This document shows positions 52,617 through 64,000 of a DNA stretch of 64,000 nt, piece by piece. The stretch's first letter is position 1. Each line of letters starts with the position of its first letter. The position numbers were made by a program, and so were the translations under genes. A model generated the notes under the pieces. The model searched no databases. It was not told where the DNA came from and was given only the letters and a program-made list of their open reading frames with translations. The stretch comes from Combretum micranthum (lineage: Eukaryota; Streptophyta; Magnoliopsida; Myrtales; Combretaceae), in NCBI GenBank assembly GCA_024138025.1, contig JAMXBD010001374.1:248001-312000 (forward strand). Direction: 5' to 3'.

Positions 52617-55600
52617 ATGGAGGAAGTGGGCTTCAGCAGTGGAGCTCGGGAGTGCTTTCAATGGGGCGGCACTTTCTCTGCATTGTGAGTTTTTATTTTC
52701 CTTTTGCTTGCTTCATCATATACCTCGTGTCTTGGGGTTTACGCTTTTGTTCTTAAGTTTTGTTGGTCCCCTCTAATTTTGTCGATTGAAGTGCAAAAAG
52801 GCATGGTGATGGTGATTTTTTGGCAATTGGGATCTTCGTTGCATGACAAGTTCGGTCTAAAGTTCTGACTTTAAAGTTGTAGGTTTAGGTTGAATCTTGT
52901 TAAGTGGACGAAGTGGTACCTGTCCCTTGATTTACTCTGTGCAAATCTTGATTTCTGTATCAACATATGTGTGAATTCCCTTGGACTTTGTACTCCAACC
53001 TTGTCATCGATTATGGCTGCAGATAGTAATTTTGACAGATGGTGACAGATGTGATTTTGGAATGGAGAATTCTATCTTTTATTGATTCTTATATGACATA
53101 TATATTTACAAGTCTAGCAATATCAAGGCACTATTTCTAAATGTAGATAACTGATGAATGCGGTCTATACCTAAATATATGCTATTTACAGCAAGGATTA
53201 TATCATATATAGGTACACAAATCAAAGTTAATCACAATATCTTCCAAGATAACAGGCAGAATATCAGCTTAACACCCCCACCCTTCCTCTCCTCTCCTAA
53301 AGTTGGAGCATGCAAATTTTGGATGCCCAACTTGTCAAGAAAAGAGTCAAACTGCTGGTTGCCCAATCCTTTGGTGAATGTCAGTGAGTTGAGTGTGGAT
53401 AGGCACATGTTGAGTAGCAAGATCGTCTTTTAAAGTTCATTCCATAAGAAGTACTTGTCTACTTCAATGTGTTTGGTGCGTTCATGGAAAACAGGATTGG
53501 CAGTAATATGTAAGACGGTTTGGCTGTCATAATAAGGTTGCATTGGGCGAGGATGAGCAACACTGAGAGAATGCAAAAGTGCTTTTAACCATTTAAATTC
53601 ATATGTGGTGACGGCCACGGATCGATATTCTGCTTTAGCAGATGAACGAGACACAGTGTATTGTTTGTTGGTCTTCCAAGATATATGAGAATTTCCACGA
53701 AACACAATCCATCTGGAAAGAGAACATTAGGTTGAGGAACAACTTGCCCAATCTTAGTCGAACCAAGCATAGAGTTGAAGATCACAATCAGCATGCATTA
53801 GAATACCTTAGCCAGGATTACTTTTAAGGTATCTCACAACTCGAAGGGCAGCTTCCCAATGGTTTTGCAGGGGCGTTTGCATAAACTAGGCAAGTTTATG
53901 GACACAATAAGAAAGTTTAGATCAGGGGACTATGAGATAGATTAAGCGCTCCACTAGCCTTCTATATTATTATGGATTTGAGAAAGGAGCACCTGTGGCT
54001 AAGGCAAGTTGGTGATTTTGATCCAAAGGAAAACTGGCAGGTCTAGCCCCTAATAAACCCGCCTCAGTGATGATGACAAGTGCATATTTTTGTTAGCATA
54101 AGAAAATGTCAGCAGGTCTATGAGCTACTTTGATGCCCAAGAAATATTTTAATAGCTCAAGATCTTCATATGGAAACAAGTGCTTAGGTAGGTTTTAAAA
54201 GACCGAATAGCACTGTTGTTGTCAAAAATGACCATATCATCAACATAAATTAAGACATTAAGTTGAGTGTTATCTTGGTATAACGTGAAAAGAGAATAAT
54301 CAGAGTAGGAGTAAGTGAAACCATACTGTTTTAAAGCACCTACCAGCTTAGCGAACTAGCAACGAGGGTTTTGTTTTAAGCCATATAAAAATTTGCATAG
54401 CCTGCAAACTTGGTTGGGCTGTTGAGATCGAAAACTAGGAGTGTATATCTCTTCATTGAGATCACCATGTAAGAAAGCATTATGTATATCCATTTGGTGA
54501 AGTTCCCATTGCTTGGTAGCTGCAACAGCAAGGAATATTCTAACAGTAATCATCTTTGCCACTAGTGCAAAGGTCTCACGATAATCTAAGCCTTCAACTT
54601 GATTATCGACCAAAATCACGAATCTAGCCTTGAATCATTCAATAGCCTTTAATCATTCAACTTGATTATCCATTTGCACCCGATGGCTTTTTTTTGCCTA
54701 GAGGAAGGGATTGCACAGACTAAGGGCCATTGTTTTCAAGAGCTTGAATTTCTTGATGCATTGCATGATGCCATTGTGGATCTTTGACAACTTCGGCAAA
54801 AGTTTGTGGTTCTATCCCTATAGTTATAGCTGCCAAAAAACGCCTATGGGGTAAAGAAAATTTAGTGCAACTCACATAGTGAGCCGGGGGGTATGGGGTA
54901 CCTGAGGAGCATGATGAGCGACAAAACATGTTGAGGGGCTTATCTGAAAGGTAGTGTTGGTCACGAAGTCTCGTAGCCTAGTAGATGACAATTTGATGCG
55001 ATGACTACCCCAATGCTTCAACAGTGTTAGTTCCAATTGGTCCACCCTGAGGTGCGATGCTTCCTTGTTCTGCATGATTAGTGGGAGGTGGAGAACCTGT
55101 CCCAGCAATTGTTGTGTCAACTGTAGATGTAATGACCATGCCTTGAGAAGAAAATAAGGCAGCAGGATCTCTATAAGCTTCAAATAAAGGAGGGGACTGG
55201 TCTATTGTTGCACTTGCAATTGGTTTGGTAATCATCATCACAAGAATTGGGTGAGACAATAGGTAGAGTGGAAGCTGGACCATGTGGAAGATCCATCACA
55301 TAGGAAAATTGATCTTTACAAAAGTACAACATCTCTTGAGACAAAGAAAATGCCCAACTCCAATCCTCACATTCTCCATCCTTTCTTTTCATAGGAATAT
55401 CCCACGAAAAGACACCTCTTGCTTCGAGTTGCAAACTTATCTCTCTTGTGATCCTAATTGTGTACATAGCACTAGCACCCAACAACTCACAAATGTGCAA
55501 ACAAAGGTGGTTTTCCATACAAAATTTCATAAGAAGTCTTGCCATGCAAAAGCGTGGTGGGGGTTCGATTTATCAAATGGCACATGGCAAGCACACATTC

Positions 55601-58600
55601 TCCTTGTAACTCAATTAGAAAATTGGCTTGAAAGCATAGTGCACGAGCAACATTTAGAATATGCCTATGTTTGCGTTCCACTTTGCAATTCTGTTGTAGC
55701 GTTCCTATGCATGAGGTTTCATTTATAATTCCATGATCGTGAAAATAATTCCCTGAGCATGTAAATTTGGTTTCATTGTCACTACGAATGGTTTTGACTT
55801 GCTTATTAAATTGTCATTCCACTATTATTAAGAATTGATGCAGATATTTTAGAACCTCCCTCTTATCACTAGGCCAATAAATCCAGACACCACTGGAAAA
55901 ATTATCAACAATTGTTAAGAAATATCTGGCTCCACAAAATGAAGATGTATGATATGAACCCCTATAAATCGCAATGGATTAGCTGAGAAATGTCCTTAGA
56001 TTTATTTTTACTTAGAGGAAAACTTTCTCGTGATTATTTTGCTTTAAGGCATATCTCACAGGCTTGATTACATAGATTATTATTTCTACTTGATTCCACG
56101 TTTGGAATCATTTTTAAAACTCTAAAAGATGCATGTCTCAATTGCTTATGCTATAGATCCAAGGTTGTCTCATTCTTAGTCTTCACAGCTGCTACTGTGA
56201 CCTTCCTTTCAAGATAATAAAGCCCCTCTCTTTGTTCACCCGCTCCAATCACCATCCACGAGATGGGGCCCCATATGACGCAAGATTTAATAGTAAATTG
56301 AACTATGCAATTGGATTATTTAATCAATTTTGCTACTGAAATAAGATTGCAATTTAAGCTTGGCATATGAAGCACATTTGTTAGCTTCAATGTGCTATTG
56401 AGCAACACTATTCCTTCCTGTGTGGCTGTTGTTTGATCACCATTAGGAAGCCCCACAGGACATTCGACAATATTGCACACATTAGTTAAATATTCTAGCT
56501 AACTAGTTATATGATGAGAAGCCCATGTGTCAATGATCCATGAAAAATTTGAACAGTCACCATTCAATTTTTCAGTTGCCTCTGATTTAGCAGTATTGAA
56601 AAGACCGACTAGTGCCTGCCACTGTTTCCCGGTAAGCCCATTAATGGTTGTGTGAGTTGTGTCTAACCCTTCTCCATTGCCTCCTATCCTAGATGTGGTT
56701 GCTTGTGCTACATGGGCCTTAACAGTCCCTCCCCGTCCTTTTCTACCTACACTTGGATGGTGCCGTCCTGGCTTTCCTCGTCCACTTCCTTCCCCTGGAC
56801 CTCGAGGATGTTCTCCCCTCTGTTCAGGGTAGCCTATGATCTGGAAGCAATTCTCTAAGTCATGTCCAGATTGATTACAGTGGCTACAGGTACCTGTCTT
56901 CTCCTTTCCTTCATTTTTGTCCTTGTATCGTGATCCACCTTGCACTGGGAAGGCCATCATCTCTCCTATTTCGTCTTTTCCACGAGGAACTGTGTGTACT
57001 CGTTCTTCTTGCACCAAAGTAGAGTATACTTTGTTCAAAGTTGGCAATGGATCTTGTGCAAGAAGATTGGACCTCACTGTTCCATAAACAACTTCATCCA
57101 ATCCCATGAGAAACTAGTGTACTTTCTTCCCTTCACGTGTTTTTTTCCAATATAGAACCAAGGTTGCATGTGCAAAGGCCACACTTGTGGCTGGGTATTT
57201 GCTCAAAATTCCCGAGTTGTTTCCACAGTTTCTTTAGTTTCCCATAGTATGCAACAATGGTCAATCCTCTTTGTTTGCACTCCAAGAGTTCAACTTTAAG
57301 TTGCTGAAAGCATGGGCTGTTCATGATAGAAAATCGTTCCTCCATATCTTCCCACAAATCCTGTGCCACCTCCATATGAGAGATGGTTGATCGCAATGAA
57401 GGTTCAATGGTGTTCATGATTTAGGAGAGCAAAAAAGAATTGTTGGTCCACCAGTCTTCGAGGTCTGCAGATCCCTCTTCAGGCCGCTTGATTGTTCCAT
57501 CTATGAAGTCGGATTTCTTTCTGGCTCGTAAAGCAGTTCTAAGCAATCGAGCCCCTCGGCGTAGTTTTCTCCCTTCAACTGGACTTGCGTGATCAAACTT
57601 CTGGGGTTGTCATTAGATGTTATATCATAAGGATAAATTGTCTTTCTTATGAATGCTCCATCACCATTGTTTGTCATCTTTTCTTCCTTTGTAGCCATGC
57701 TGACAAACAGACCAGGAGAGTATTCTAATCAATTGATATCTGCTCTGATACAATGACAGATTTGATTTTTGGAATGGAGAATTCTATCTTTCAATGATTC
57801 TTATATGACACATATATATATTAACAAGTCTAGCAAAGTCAAGGCACTATTTCTAAATGTAGATACCGTAATAAATGCGGTCTACACCTAAATATATGCT
57901 ATTTACAGTAAGGAATATATTATATACAACAGGTTATACAAATTAAGGCTAATGACAATATTTTCCAAGATAAAAGGCAGAATATCAGCTCAACAGATGG
58001 AGATAGTAACGGAACTAAGGCAACTGTTGGGGCTAACCTACACTAAGTTCGATGCCCTGTAAAATATTGGTGTTTGGTTAGCTCTATGTGAATGACGATG
58101 ATGATACTTGACATTTGACGACAGAAACTAAGTGATGCACACGGATACATGTTGCTTCAAAAGAAGAATGGAACTGTCTATCAGAAGAATTTGGTGTCTT
58201 GCACCTACATATGTGGATTAATTTCATGAAAAATTTGTAAGGTTATAGATTAGATGATTAGAATTCTAAAAGTGATTAAAATGATCAGTTAACCTATAGC
58301 TCCTCATTGATCATTACCCTATTATGTCTCTCAAATATTTTTTTTAAGATCAGAGCATGTGTTATGTAGTGGTCAGACAGAAGTCCAGCGGATGGATGGA
58401 ATGAAATGTCAATATTATTCTAACGTGAAGCATTTTCACTTGTTAGCTACATTGCCCAAGTATGTCGTCCAAACTTTGAGTTGAAATTCCTCTCACCCTC
58501 ATGAGCACAGGCAGGCCTAACACTTTTGTCAAAAGCATAATCATTAGTTATCTCCAATTGTCATCCGGACATAGTCCCCAGTGCATATTTGATTTAAACA

Positions 58601-61174
58601 TATATGGTTTGTTTTGTTGCTGAAAGTTGGCATTTCAATTAGGCTAAATAAAAGAATGTACTGTCTTTTCTTATTGTTGTTTATTGTGAAATCTAGTTAT
58701 GTGGAAAGCAGAATATGGGCTTTTGCTAGTTTGTTTGTTTGTTTTCTTCTTCCTTTTATTTCTCATTTATTTTTCATTTATTAAGTGTTGATTTGGTACT
58801 GCTGGAATTTTATGTCATATATGGTAAGCTACATCTTTATGGAAGCCAAATTTATTGTGCAGCTTTAGGAACTTTGATGTATGTTTATATTAGCTTGAAA
58901 GGATTCGCAATTCATTTTATGTAGGTAATTTTGCTCCATGCCTTTTCAAGTGCTTAATACAGTTGCAATGTGAGTGAATGATAGGGAGCTTATAATTCAA
59001 TGAATACTGTCCTACCAATTCTATCGGGCACATACACTGTTCTTTCTCGTTTCAATGAGCATAATTGGTATTTCTTGTGGTAAACATAATACCATTGTTT
59101 TAGAGATTGATCAAGCAGATATATCTAATAAGCAAGAATTATGCTTGAAAAGATCAAGTTTTCCATCATAGTGCATTTCATGCCCCCCTAGTTGATCAAA
59201 TGGAAAATGATAAAATGCTAAAAAAATCAAATATTAGATGAGACTTGACTAATGATATCAACAGAGTTGTTTGTTACAAGGATCATGAAGGTGGTCATTG
59301 TAATTTACTGGATAAACCTAATGTTTTATTCAATGAGTAGCAAAGTGACAGTCCTGAGTGATATGGACATATTGCTTTTTTCTTCTCTTGAATATCCCAA
59401 TTTCTAGTCTTGAGTTCTATTTTTCTGCATGGTGCCACACAATTGCAAACTTCTACAGCTATTAGCTGTGGTGATACATGCTAGATGATTTAAATTGGGA
59501 TCTTGTTGACATCTTGGTCCCAAACGATTGATGGCATATAAGCAAACGACCTCACAATTTGCTGAGATCACCAGCATTGCTTTATACCATCACCATTTAA
59601 GAAGCTTGCAAATATTAGCTATGAAATTTTATTTAACAAGATAAAAAAGAACTTTGTCGGAAACTGTACAACATTTGTGAGGAAAATTTTCTGCCACTGT
59701 TTATCTTGAAAATTGAATGATATGATATTTTATTAAGCCATGACTCGAGCTATATATATTAGAATTTAGGTGACTGTTGGGATGGAGCAAATCCAAGTTT
59801 TCTGGGGACCAGCATGTTTGCTTTCTAGAGGGAAGAAAGTGGCTGAGATAAGATGACTTGATCAGTCTTTCCAAGTGTCTTTTCTGATTTCCCTTTTTTC
59901 CCTTTTTCGTTCCTTGAAATAACTGAGTTTGGAACCCAAGTGTGACTTGATCAACAGAAAACTTGATATTTCTTATCTTATTTGATTTGCTTTTGCTGAT
60001 AGAATTTGTTGAATTTTTCACCAGCAAAAGCAAACAGGAAAATGTATAAAAGTTTTTTGGGAAAATATGTCAATAGTTAAGATGGAATTTTGTGAATTTG
60101 AATGATATTATTACATTTGAAATTTTATATATTTTGTTATGAGTAGAAAATGCTCCAAAAAATAAGTGGGTTGAATAAGTGGACAATGTTAGAGAAAATG
60201 CTTCACATTGGTGAATTAGAACTCTATTTTGGTGTGCTTTTCTAACGTCAATGACGTACTTGGCTTGCTAAGTAACATAAACTATTTGTATCTAATCATG
60301 GATATGTGATTTTGACTGTAGATATACCCATAGAATGATTAGATATCCTTAAGAAGGCAGTTGTAGGCTGATTATTTATTTGGCTCTAACTCAATATTTT
60401 TCCATGGGTGGATTTGGCTTTCTAAGATATGGAGCACAAATCATAGACAAAGCAAGGAACTTAATTTCTATTTTCAGCAGGATGCAGCTTGCATGTTCTG
60501 TTCTCTTTGTATTTATTTTTTAATGTATATTTCACTACCTTCTATGGATTTGATCAACTGAAAATAAAAAATTACCGTATCTATACTGCAGGTTTTTGCT
60601 GATTCTGAATAGATTTGGAAGACGGTCACCTTCACAAACAACAATTTTGGTTCTGTATCTCTTTACGAGTTTTCCTACAGTTCTTTTTATAATTTTAAGG
60701 TCGTTGCAATTCATTGGTTTTATTTGATTTTCATTTCAAAATTGGGCCTTATTTTCCGTGCTGAAATTCTTCTTTCCTTAGCGCAGAGGGGAGTTTGGTC
60801 ATTGGATTGCTTTCCTTGCCATTGCAGCAAACTTATTCTTTCCTGAAACTTTTCCAGGTTTGGACTGTTTTCTCTGCGATGATGTTCTCTGATTGCTGAA
60901 TTCTCTTAAAAATGTAACTTCTGCTTATCTTCATGCAGTTTCTCGATTTATCCTGTTTGTCATTATGCCTGACTGGGTGGCTAATGGACTGCGAGATAGC
61001 ATTGCCGGTGGCATCTTTTGTCTTATAATTGGAATTATAATTGTCACGATTGAGTTTTGCGAAATCGGGAATTGGGAAAATTGTCGATGTAGTTGGCATT
61101 GTTTCTTTTATTATCTTGCTGTAGGATTGCTCTTTTTCTTTACAATATGGTATCTATGTCTAGGAGAATGGTAG
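52617..61174 (+). CDS. COR413/WCOR413-like membrane protein gene, 4 exons
   Basis: Exons are 52617-52684, 60592-60699, 60787-60857 and 60939-61174 (68, 108, 71 and 236 nt), giving 160 residues and TAG at 61172-61174. All junctions follow GT-AG: GTGAGT / CTGCAG, GTCGTT / GCGCAG, GTTTGG / ATGCAG. The start is the first ATG after an in-frame TAA at 52533. Residues 41-83 and 87-118 match the WCOR413 family pattern seen in cold-acclimation proteins, with LFTSFPTVLF, RGEFGHWIAFLAIAANLFFP and LRDSIAGGIFCLIIG. About five hydrophobic segments are visible (near 15-29, 40-58, 64-77, 104-120, 137-157), so it is a multi-pass membrane protein; no organelle targeting peptide is evident. It is shorter than the usual plasma-membrane forms of about 200 residues and has an unusual Cys-rich CRCSWHC before the last segment. 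Intron 1 is 7907 bp because of a copia insertion. It looks intact. Confidence 0.8.
53043..53274 (-). mobile_element. 3' LTR of the copia element
   Basis: 232 bp. It is followed on the plus strand by a C/T-rich stretch (53275-53299), which on the minus strand is the GA-rich polypurine tract. Confidence 0.93.
53430..53830 (-). pseudogene. copia RNase H
   Basis: The minus strand encodes SWKTNKQYTVSRSSAKAEYR, then YYDSQTVLHI and HERTKHIEVDKYFL, the hallmark end of copia pol. The stop is at 53430-53432. The upstream part is in other frames. Confidence 0.88.
54000..54830 (-). pseudogene. copia reverse transcriptase
   Basis: On the minus strand it starts in the KDPQWHHAMHQEIQALENNG region. It holds QMDIHNAFLHGDLNEEIY and RLCKFLYGLKQNPR (54356-54510), and the catalytic YVDD at 54236-54247. 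Frames change near 54350 and 54650 and stops are present. Confidence 0.9.
55480..56270 (-). pseudogene. copia integrase
   Basis: The minus strand shows the region before the catalytic core, HCDL followed by a stop where Trp is expected (about 55980), IRSDNETKF (about 55770), and ERKHRHILNVARAL with the last catalytic Glu (about 55680). INRTP and GKTSYEILYGKPP follow. Frames are broken between these motifs. Confidence 0.85.
56499..57698 (-). pseudogene. copia gag and protease start
   Basis: On the minus strand it starts at the ATG 57696-57698 (MATKEEKM). A frameshift near 57555 and a stop just before 57417 interrupt gag. A further break lies near 57110. The zinc knuckle C-X2-C-X4-H-X4-C is at 56847-56888. 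The protease active site reads DTW (56523-56531) where DSG/DTG is required, and a stop follows at 56499. Confidence 0.88.
57754..57995 (-). mobile_element. 5' LTR of the copia element with primer site
   Basis: 242 bp. On the minus strand it is followed by TTGTATCAGAGC (57742-57753), a Met-type primer site with one mismatch. Confidence 0.93.
58001..60591 (+). other. rest of COR413-like intron 1
   Basis: 2.6 kb of non-repetitive-looking intron between the copia element and exon 2, with no other gene or exon recognised. The pre-insertion sequence reads across the GATGG site from 53042 to 58001. Confidence 0.7.
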
Positions 61175-61500
61175 TATGTGTGGTAGGAAAATTGTCTAGA
61201 TAACTAATCAGTATACCTGTGATTGAGCTTTTGTTGTTGTTACTTTGGACAGTTTCCTTAGGATTAGAAAGTTCATTGGAAAAAGTGGAAGTGTCCATCT
61301 AAATTCATTGTTGTTTCTTATCCTGATTGCTGCAGTGAGAAATGTACGTATCTCCTATAATTTTCTAACAAATTATAGGATATGCCTGGTTATTTTAGAG
61401 ATTGCTCGTTTAATTGTCATCTTGTTGGATACGCCTAAAGTTCCATTGTAATAACAAGCTACAAAGCCACAAAACAGACTCTTACATAATTTGCGATGTC
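61175..61500 (+). other. 3' flank of the COR413-like gene
   Basis: The likely 3' untranslated region and immediate downstream sequence; no clear polyadenylation signal was chosen. A 68-codon open stretch (61245-61451) has no recognisable domain. Confidence 0.45.
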
Positions 61501-62065
61501 TCCCTTAGGTCTGTCGTTAAACAGGTCAATCTGTATGCTGCATAACCAACCCCTTCCAATATCTCAAATGATTTACCTATCCAAGACTCGACCGTTCTTT
61601 AGTTTCAAATGGCATTATCCCTTTGTAGGTCATAATCTTTAGAGAAATAAGATCATCCACTTGGAATTTTAATAATTGTCTCTTCTCTTCTTATCATCAT
61701 AAATCTTTAGACCACTTTGTACTATTAGCATCATTGTTTTTACTACTTGAATCTTATCATATATTCACTAAACCAATTATGGGTGGCCTAAAATTCGTCT
61801 ATCACCAACCACTTCCCTGTGTACTACAGTACGAGGGATCTGCATTATCATCCATACAATGTTTGAGAGTAGTATTTGTAGCCGCCTTATAAAGTTGTTA
61901 TCATATGCAAACTCTACTAGTGGAAAGTGAAATTTGTATGGTGCTTCCTAATTGTCCATCTATTTCTGGGTGGAAGATGATACAAAAGTTCAACTTAATG
62001 CCAAGGCTTGATGAAGGATCTTCCAAGATCTTTCTGCAAACGCCTTGTTAGCAAGTTAAAGTAGC
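61500..62065 (-). pseudogene. Ty3 integrase relic
   Basis: Translating the minus strand in shifting frames gives KILHQALALS (for the KSLxxALG region), FPLVEFAYDNNF (the conserved PLxEFAYNNS stretch), a DDKRR-like segment, and WIGKSFEILEGVGYAAYRL (the GPY/F module). The order matches a chromovirus integrase, 5' part near 62050 and 3' part near 61510. Stops and frameshifts are frequent, so it is an old fragment, unrelated to the CRM copies. It lies 330 bp beyond the COR413-like stop codon. Confidence 0.82.
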
Positions 62066-62973
62066 ACCTAAAGACAGGTGAAAGGTTTATAAATTTTTCT
62101 CCTCATTCATATAAATCTTTATAAGGAAATCTTTATAAGGGGTACACCGTGCACGTATGTGGCCCTTTTAATGGGTCTAAATTTAAATTTCGTTAGAAGA
62201 ATTAACCATAAAAAGTTGAACCTAGTAGGTTGTATTCTATTCGTTACCAAGCCATGGAAAGGAAGCAAAGGGTGAATGTCATGGGTGGTTTGTCCTGTGG
62301 AATTTGTTACATGGCGATGCAGAATAATACGTGAGTGGAGCGTGAGAGTTAGTGTTTCTTGTACGAGGGGATATGTAACGGGGGTCGTTGTCCAAACATT
62401 TGGCCTTTGGGAGTTCTATGACAATGTAGTTCAAGAAAGATCTATAACAGGCAGTAGCTAAACTCGTATTCAGACACATCTGGCTTATTTGTAGTTTCGA
62501 GTAGATTTTTTTTTGACCCAAGCTTTTGGGTATTATTCAAATCAACGCAACATGTTCAACCTTATCTCCCACGAAGAAAAGTTTCCAATTTTAGCCTTCC
62601 GGTTTAATTATTATTTTTTTTTAGCTTATAGGATCGTATTTAATTGAATCAAGGTTGGAATTACATAATTTTCTCGTTGCAACAGCTGTTCCTTTAATTT
62701 TAGTTTAAGAGTTGCTCCACTTACACTTAAGTTTTGGCACAATTTGCGTTGATGTGCTACAGTGTACTGAAAGAATGTGTGGAACTTTTATATTTCTTCT
62801 CACACTTTGATGTGGCTGACTCAAATTCTATTTCCAGCCATGTTTCAGATTAACCAGAATGGCGGTTTCTAGAGTTCACTACTGTATTGATTTAGTGCCT
62901 CCTGAATCAAAAGGATTCAACAAGTAATTTATAATGTCTTTACCAATACTAAACCAAACGAGTTTTTTACTGC
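62066..62973. other. 0.9 kb without a recognised feature
   Basis: Open stretches at 62276-62461 (+) and 62279-62521 (-) overlap and have no domain. A short direct repeat AAATCTTTATAAGG occurs twice at about 62115-62142. No gene is supported. Confidence 0.5.
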
Positions 62974-64000
62974 TGCGACACCTTAATCTGAAGGCATTAC
63001 AACCCGCCACGTATCTTTATTAGGTATAGACATGCTAAGGTTATTATTTTACTAATCTACAAATTTAAGTCATATAACATCAAACTCTCATATAAAGGAT
63101 ATCTATTTAAAAACATTTCATATAACAAAACTTCTGAATAACTTAGTTGGTATAACCAAAAGCCAACTCGATTTAAACTAAAACGTCTTAAAAAAAACTC
63201 AGAAAAACTTTAGATTTATAAAACGTTACAAAACTTTATAAGATCTTCAACTTTCTCTATCTCCAAACTAGAATATCTAACCATCAGTAACAAAGTTAGG
63301 TCCACTATCGTCCTCTCCATGGTCCTCATAAACATCATAGTCGATAGGTCAAAAACTATTAAATCATCACTGTTCCTAAAAATAAAATGAATAAGCACAA
63401 GACCTAGTACGCCATACCTCAAACACATGCGCATGAATAGGAATAATACAATTTCACATAAAATTAATAATATATGCAACCATCAACACGTTATTATCTT
63501 TAATTAGTTGTCAAACAACACAATTCAGAACTATTAGCTATTAGTCCTAAATCTAAAGTAACTCATGACTTTGTAAACATAACCAGTAAGGAAAATAGTA
63601 AGATATACATGTATTGATGTTGGGAACTCTCATATACCTTAGGTACCATTTTTGCATCACTCCTAAACTATTCGAATATCTCTATGTATAAGTTCACTTG
63701 GGACAACCTCACACATAGATCATCAAGGCGTTGTCCTAGTAGTAATGGTTCTCCCAATCTACTAGACCTAGCCACGGACAAGCAACAAATCAAATTTCAA
63801 GCAGGGTAATAATTATTCAATTTACAATTTCTAATCCTACCAATATAAGCAGCAAACAAAGTAATGTCGTACTTGAAATCACTTTAGGAACAAAACCTTA
63901 ATTTCACCAAAAACACTTGATCACATAAACAAAACTAATATCAAAACATGTCTTCATAAGTTAGCCCTAATCTCATCATCATCTAAAACCCTAAATAGAA
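62974..64000 (-). mobile_element. LTR J2, start of a J1-like LTR, cut by the window end
   Basis: TGCGACACCTTAA...ACAACCCGCCAC at the left end corresponds to TGTAACACATTAA...ACAACCCGCCAC in J1. The order of further blocks (CACAATTCAGAAC, AGTAACTCATGACT, then AGTAATGTCGTACTTGAA against AAGGTCGTACTTGAA) is the same. Its right end lies outside the window. The mini-exon acceptor is present (AG 63376-63377 on the minus strand) but the following frame is broken. Confidence 0.8.

Larger units (their letters stand above)
53043..57995 (-). mobile_element. Ty1/copia element in COR413-like intron 1, TSD GATGG
   Basis: LTRs 53043-53274 (232 bp) and 57754-57995 (242 bp) both run from TGACAGAT to AACA and are flanked by exact GATGG (53038-53042 and 57996-58000). 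The element is 4953 bp, antisense to the host gene. In order on the minus strand: primer site, gag, protease, integrase, RT and RNase H, the copia order. The short LTRs and gag style suggest the Ale/Retrofit group. The LTRs differ at numerous sites and every domain has stops or frameshifts, so it is old and inactive. Confidence 0.95.

Noticed and set aside
61245..61451. 68-codon open frame after the COR413-like gene
   Set aside because: It has no domain and is more likely 3' untranslated or flanking sequence.

Overview
The window looks like plant nuclear DNA from a gene-poor, repeat-dense, probably (peri)centromeric region of a dicot. It is AT-rich, is built almost wholly from LTR retrotransposons inserted into one another, and holds one recognisable host gene with plant-type introns, a COR413/WCOR413-like membrane protein. 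No tRNA, rRNA, CRISPR array or prokaryotic feature was seen. No species is named because nothing here identifies one. LAYOUT. 26-17180 is an old minus-strand LTR (K) split by a 3.7-kb solo LTR (A, 1333-5000) and by a 10.6-kb CRM-like Ty3 element (5266-15911). The CRM-like element has the rare form LTR-internal-LTR-internal-LTR with a single CACAG target duplication. 17186-21087 is the 3' half of an Athila/Tat-like Ty3 element (F). 21088-38971 is older DNA interrupted by LTRs L (tentative), J1, C, H and B, of which J1, C, H and B are solo LTRs with exact 5-bp duplications. 38972-46015 is a plus-strand LTR (E) split by solo LTR D and followed by a primer-binding site and a decayed internal region. 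47041-49440 is a second Athila/Tat-like 3' end (G). 49441-52532 has no recognised gene. 52617-61174 is the COR413-like gene: four exons, 160 residues, with a 7.9-kb first intron that holds a complete but dead Ty1/copia element (53043-57995) in antisense. 61500-62065 is a Ty3 integrase relic, and 62974-64000 is the start of LTR J2, cut by the window edge. MAIN OBSERVATION. The long LTRs A, B, C, D, E, H, K and J1, from several subfamilies and both strands, share a splice-like architecture. In A-E a TATA box is followed 130-190 bp later by a donor-like site. All eight have a pyrimidine-rich acceptor, then a short exon-like segment encoding a short acidic peptide that ends in a stop; a GTGAGT-type donor follows in most. 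In B, C, D and H the open part is exactly 14 codons. Seven of the eight share the same phase relative to the acceptor. B and C differ there by eight silent and two replacement codon changes, as expected of a sequence selected as protein. I know of no description of such an LTR mini-exon, but I could not search. HOW IT FITS TOGETHER. Six solo LTRs with perfect target duplications and almost no full-length partners show efficient loss of internal regions by LTR-LTR recombination. The near-identical CRM tandem copies differ more by small indels than by substitutions, which raises the possibility of uncorrected long-read errors. The COR413-like gene appears to be the only functional host gene in the window.
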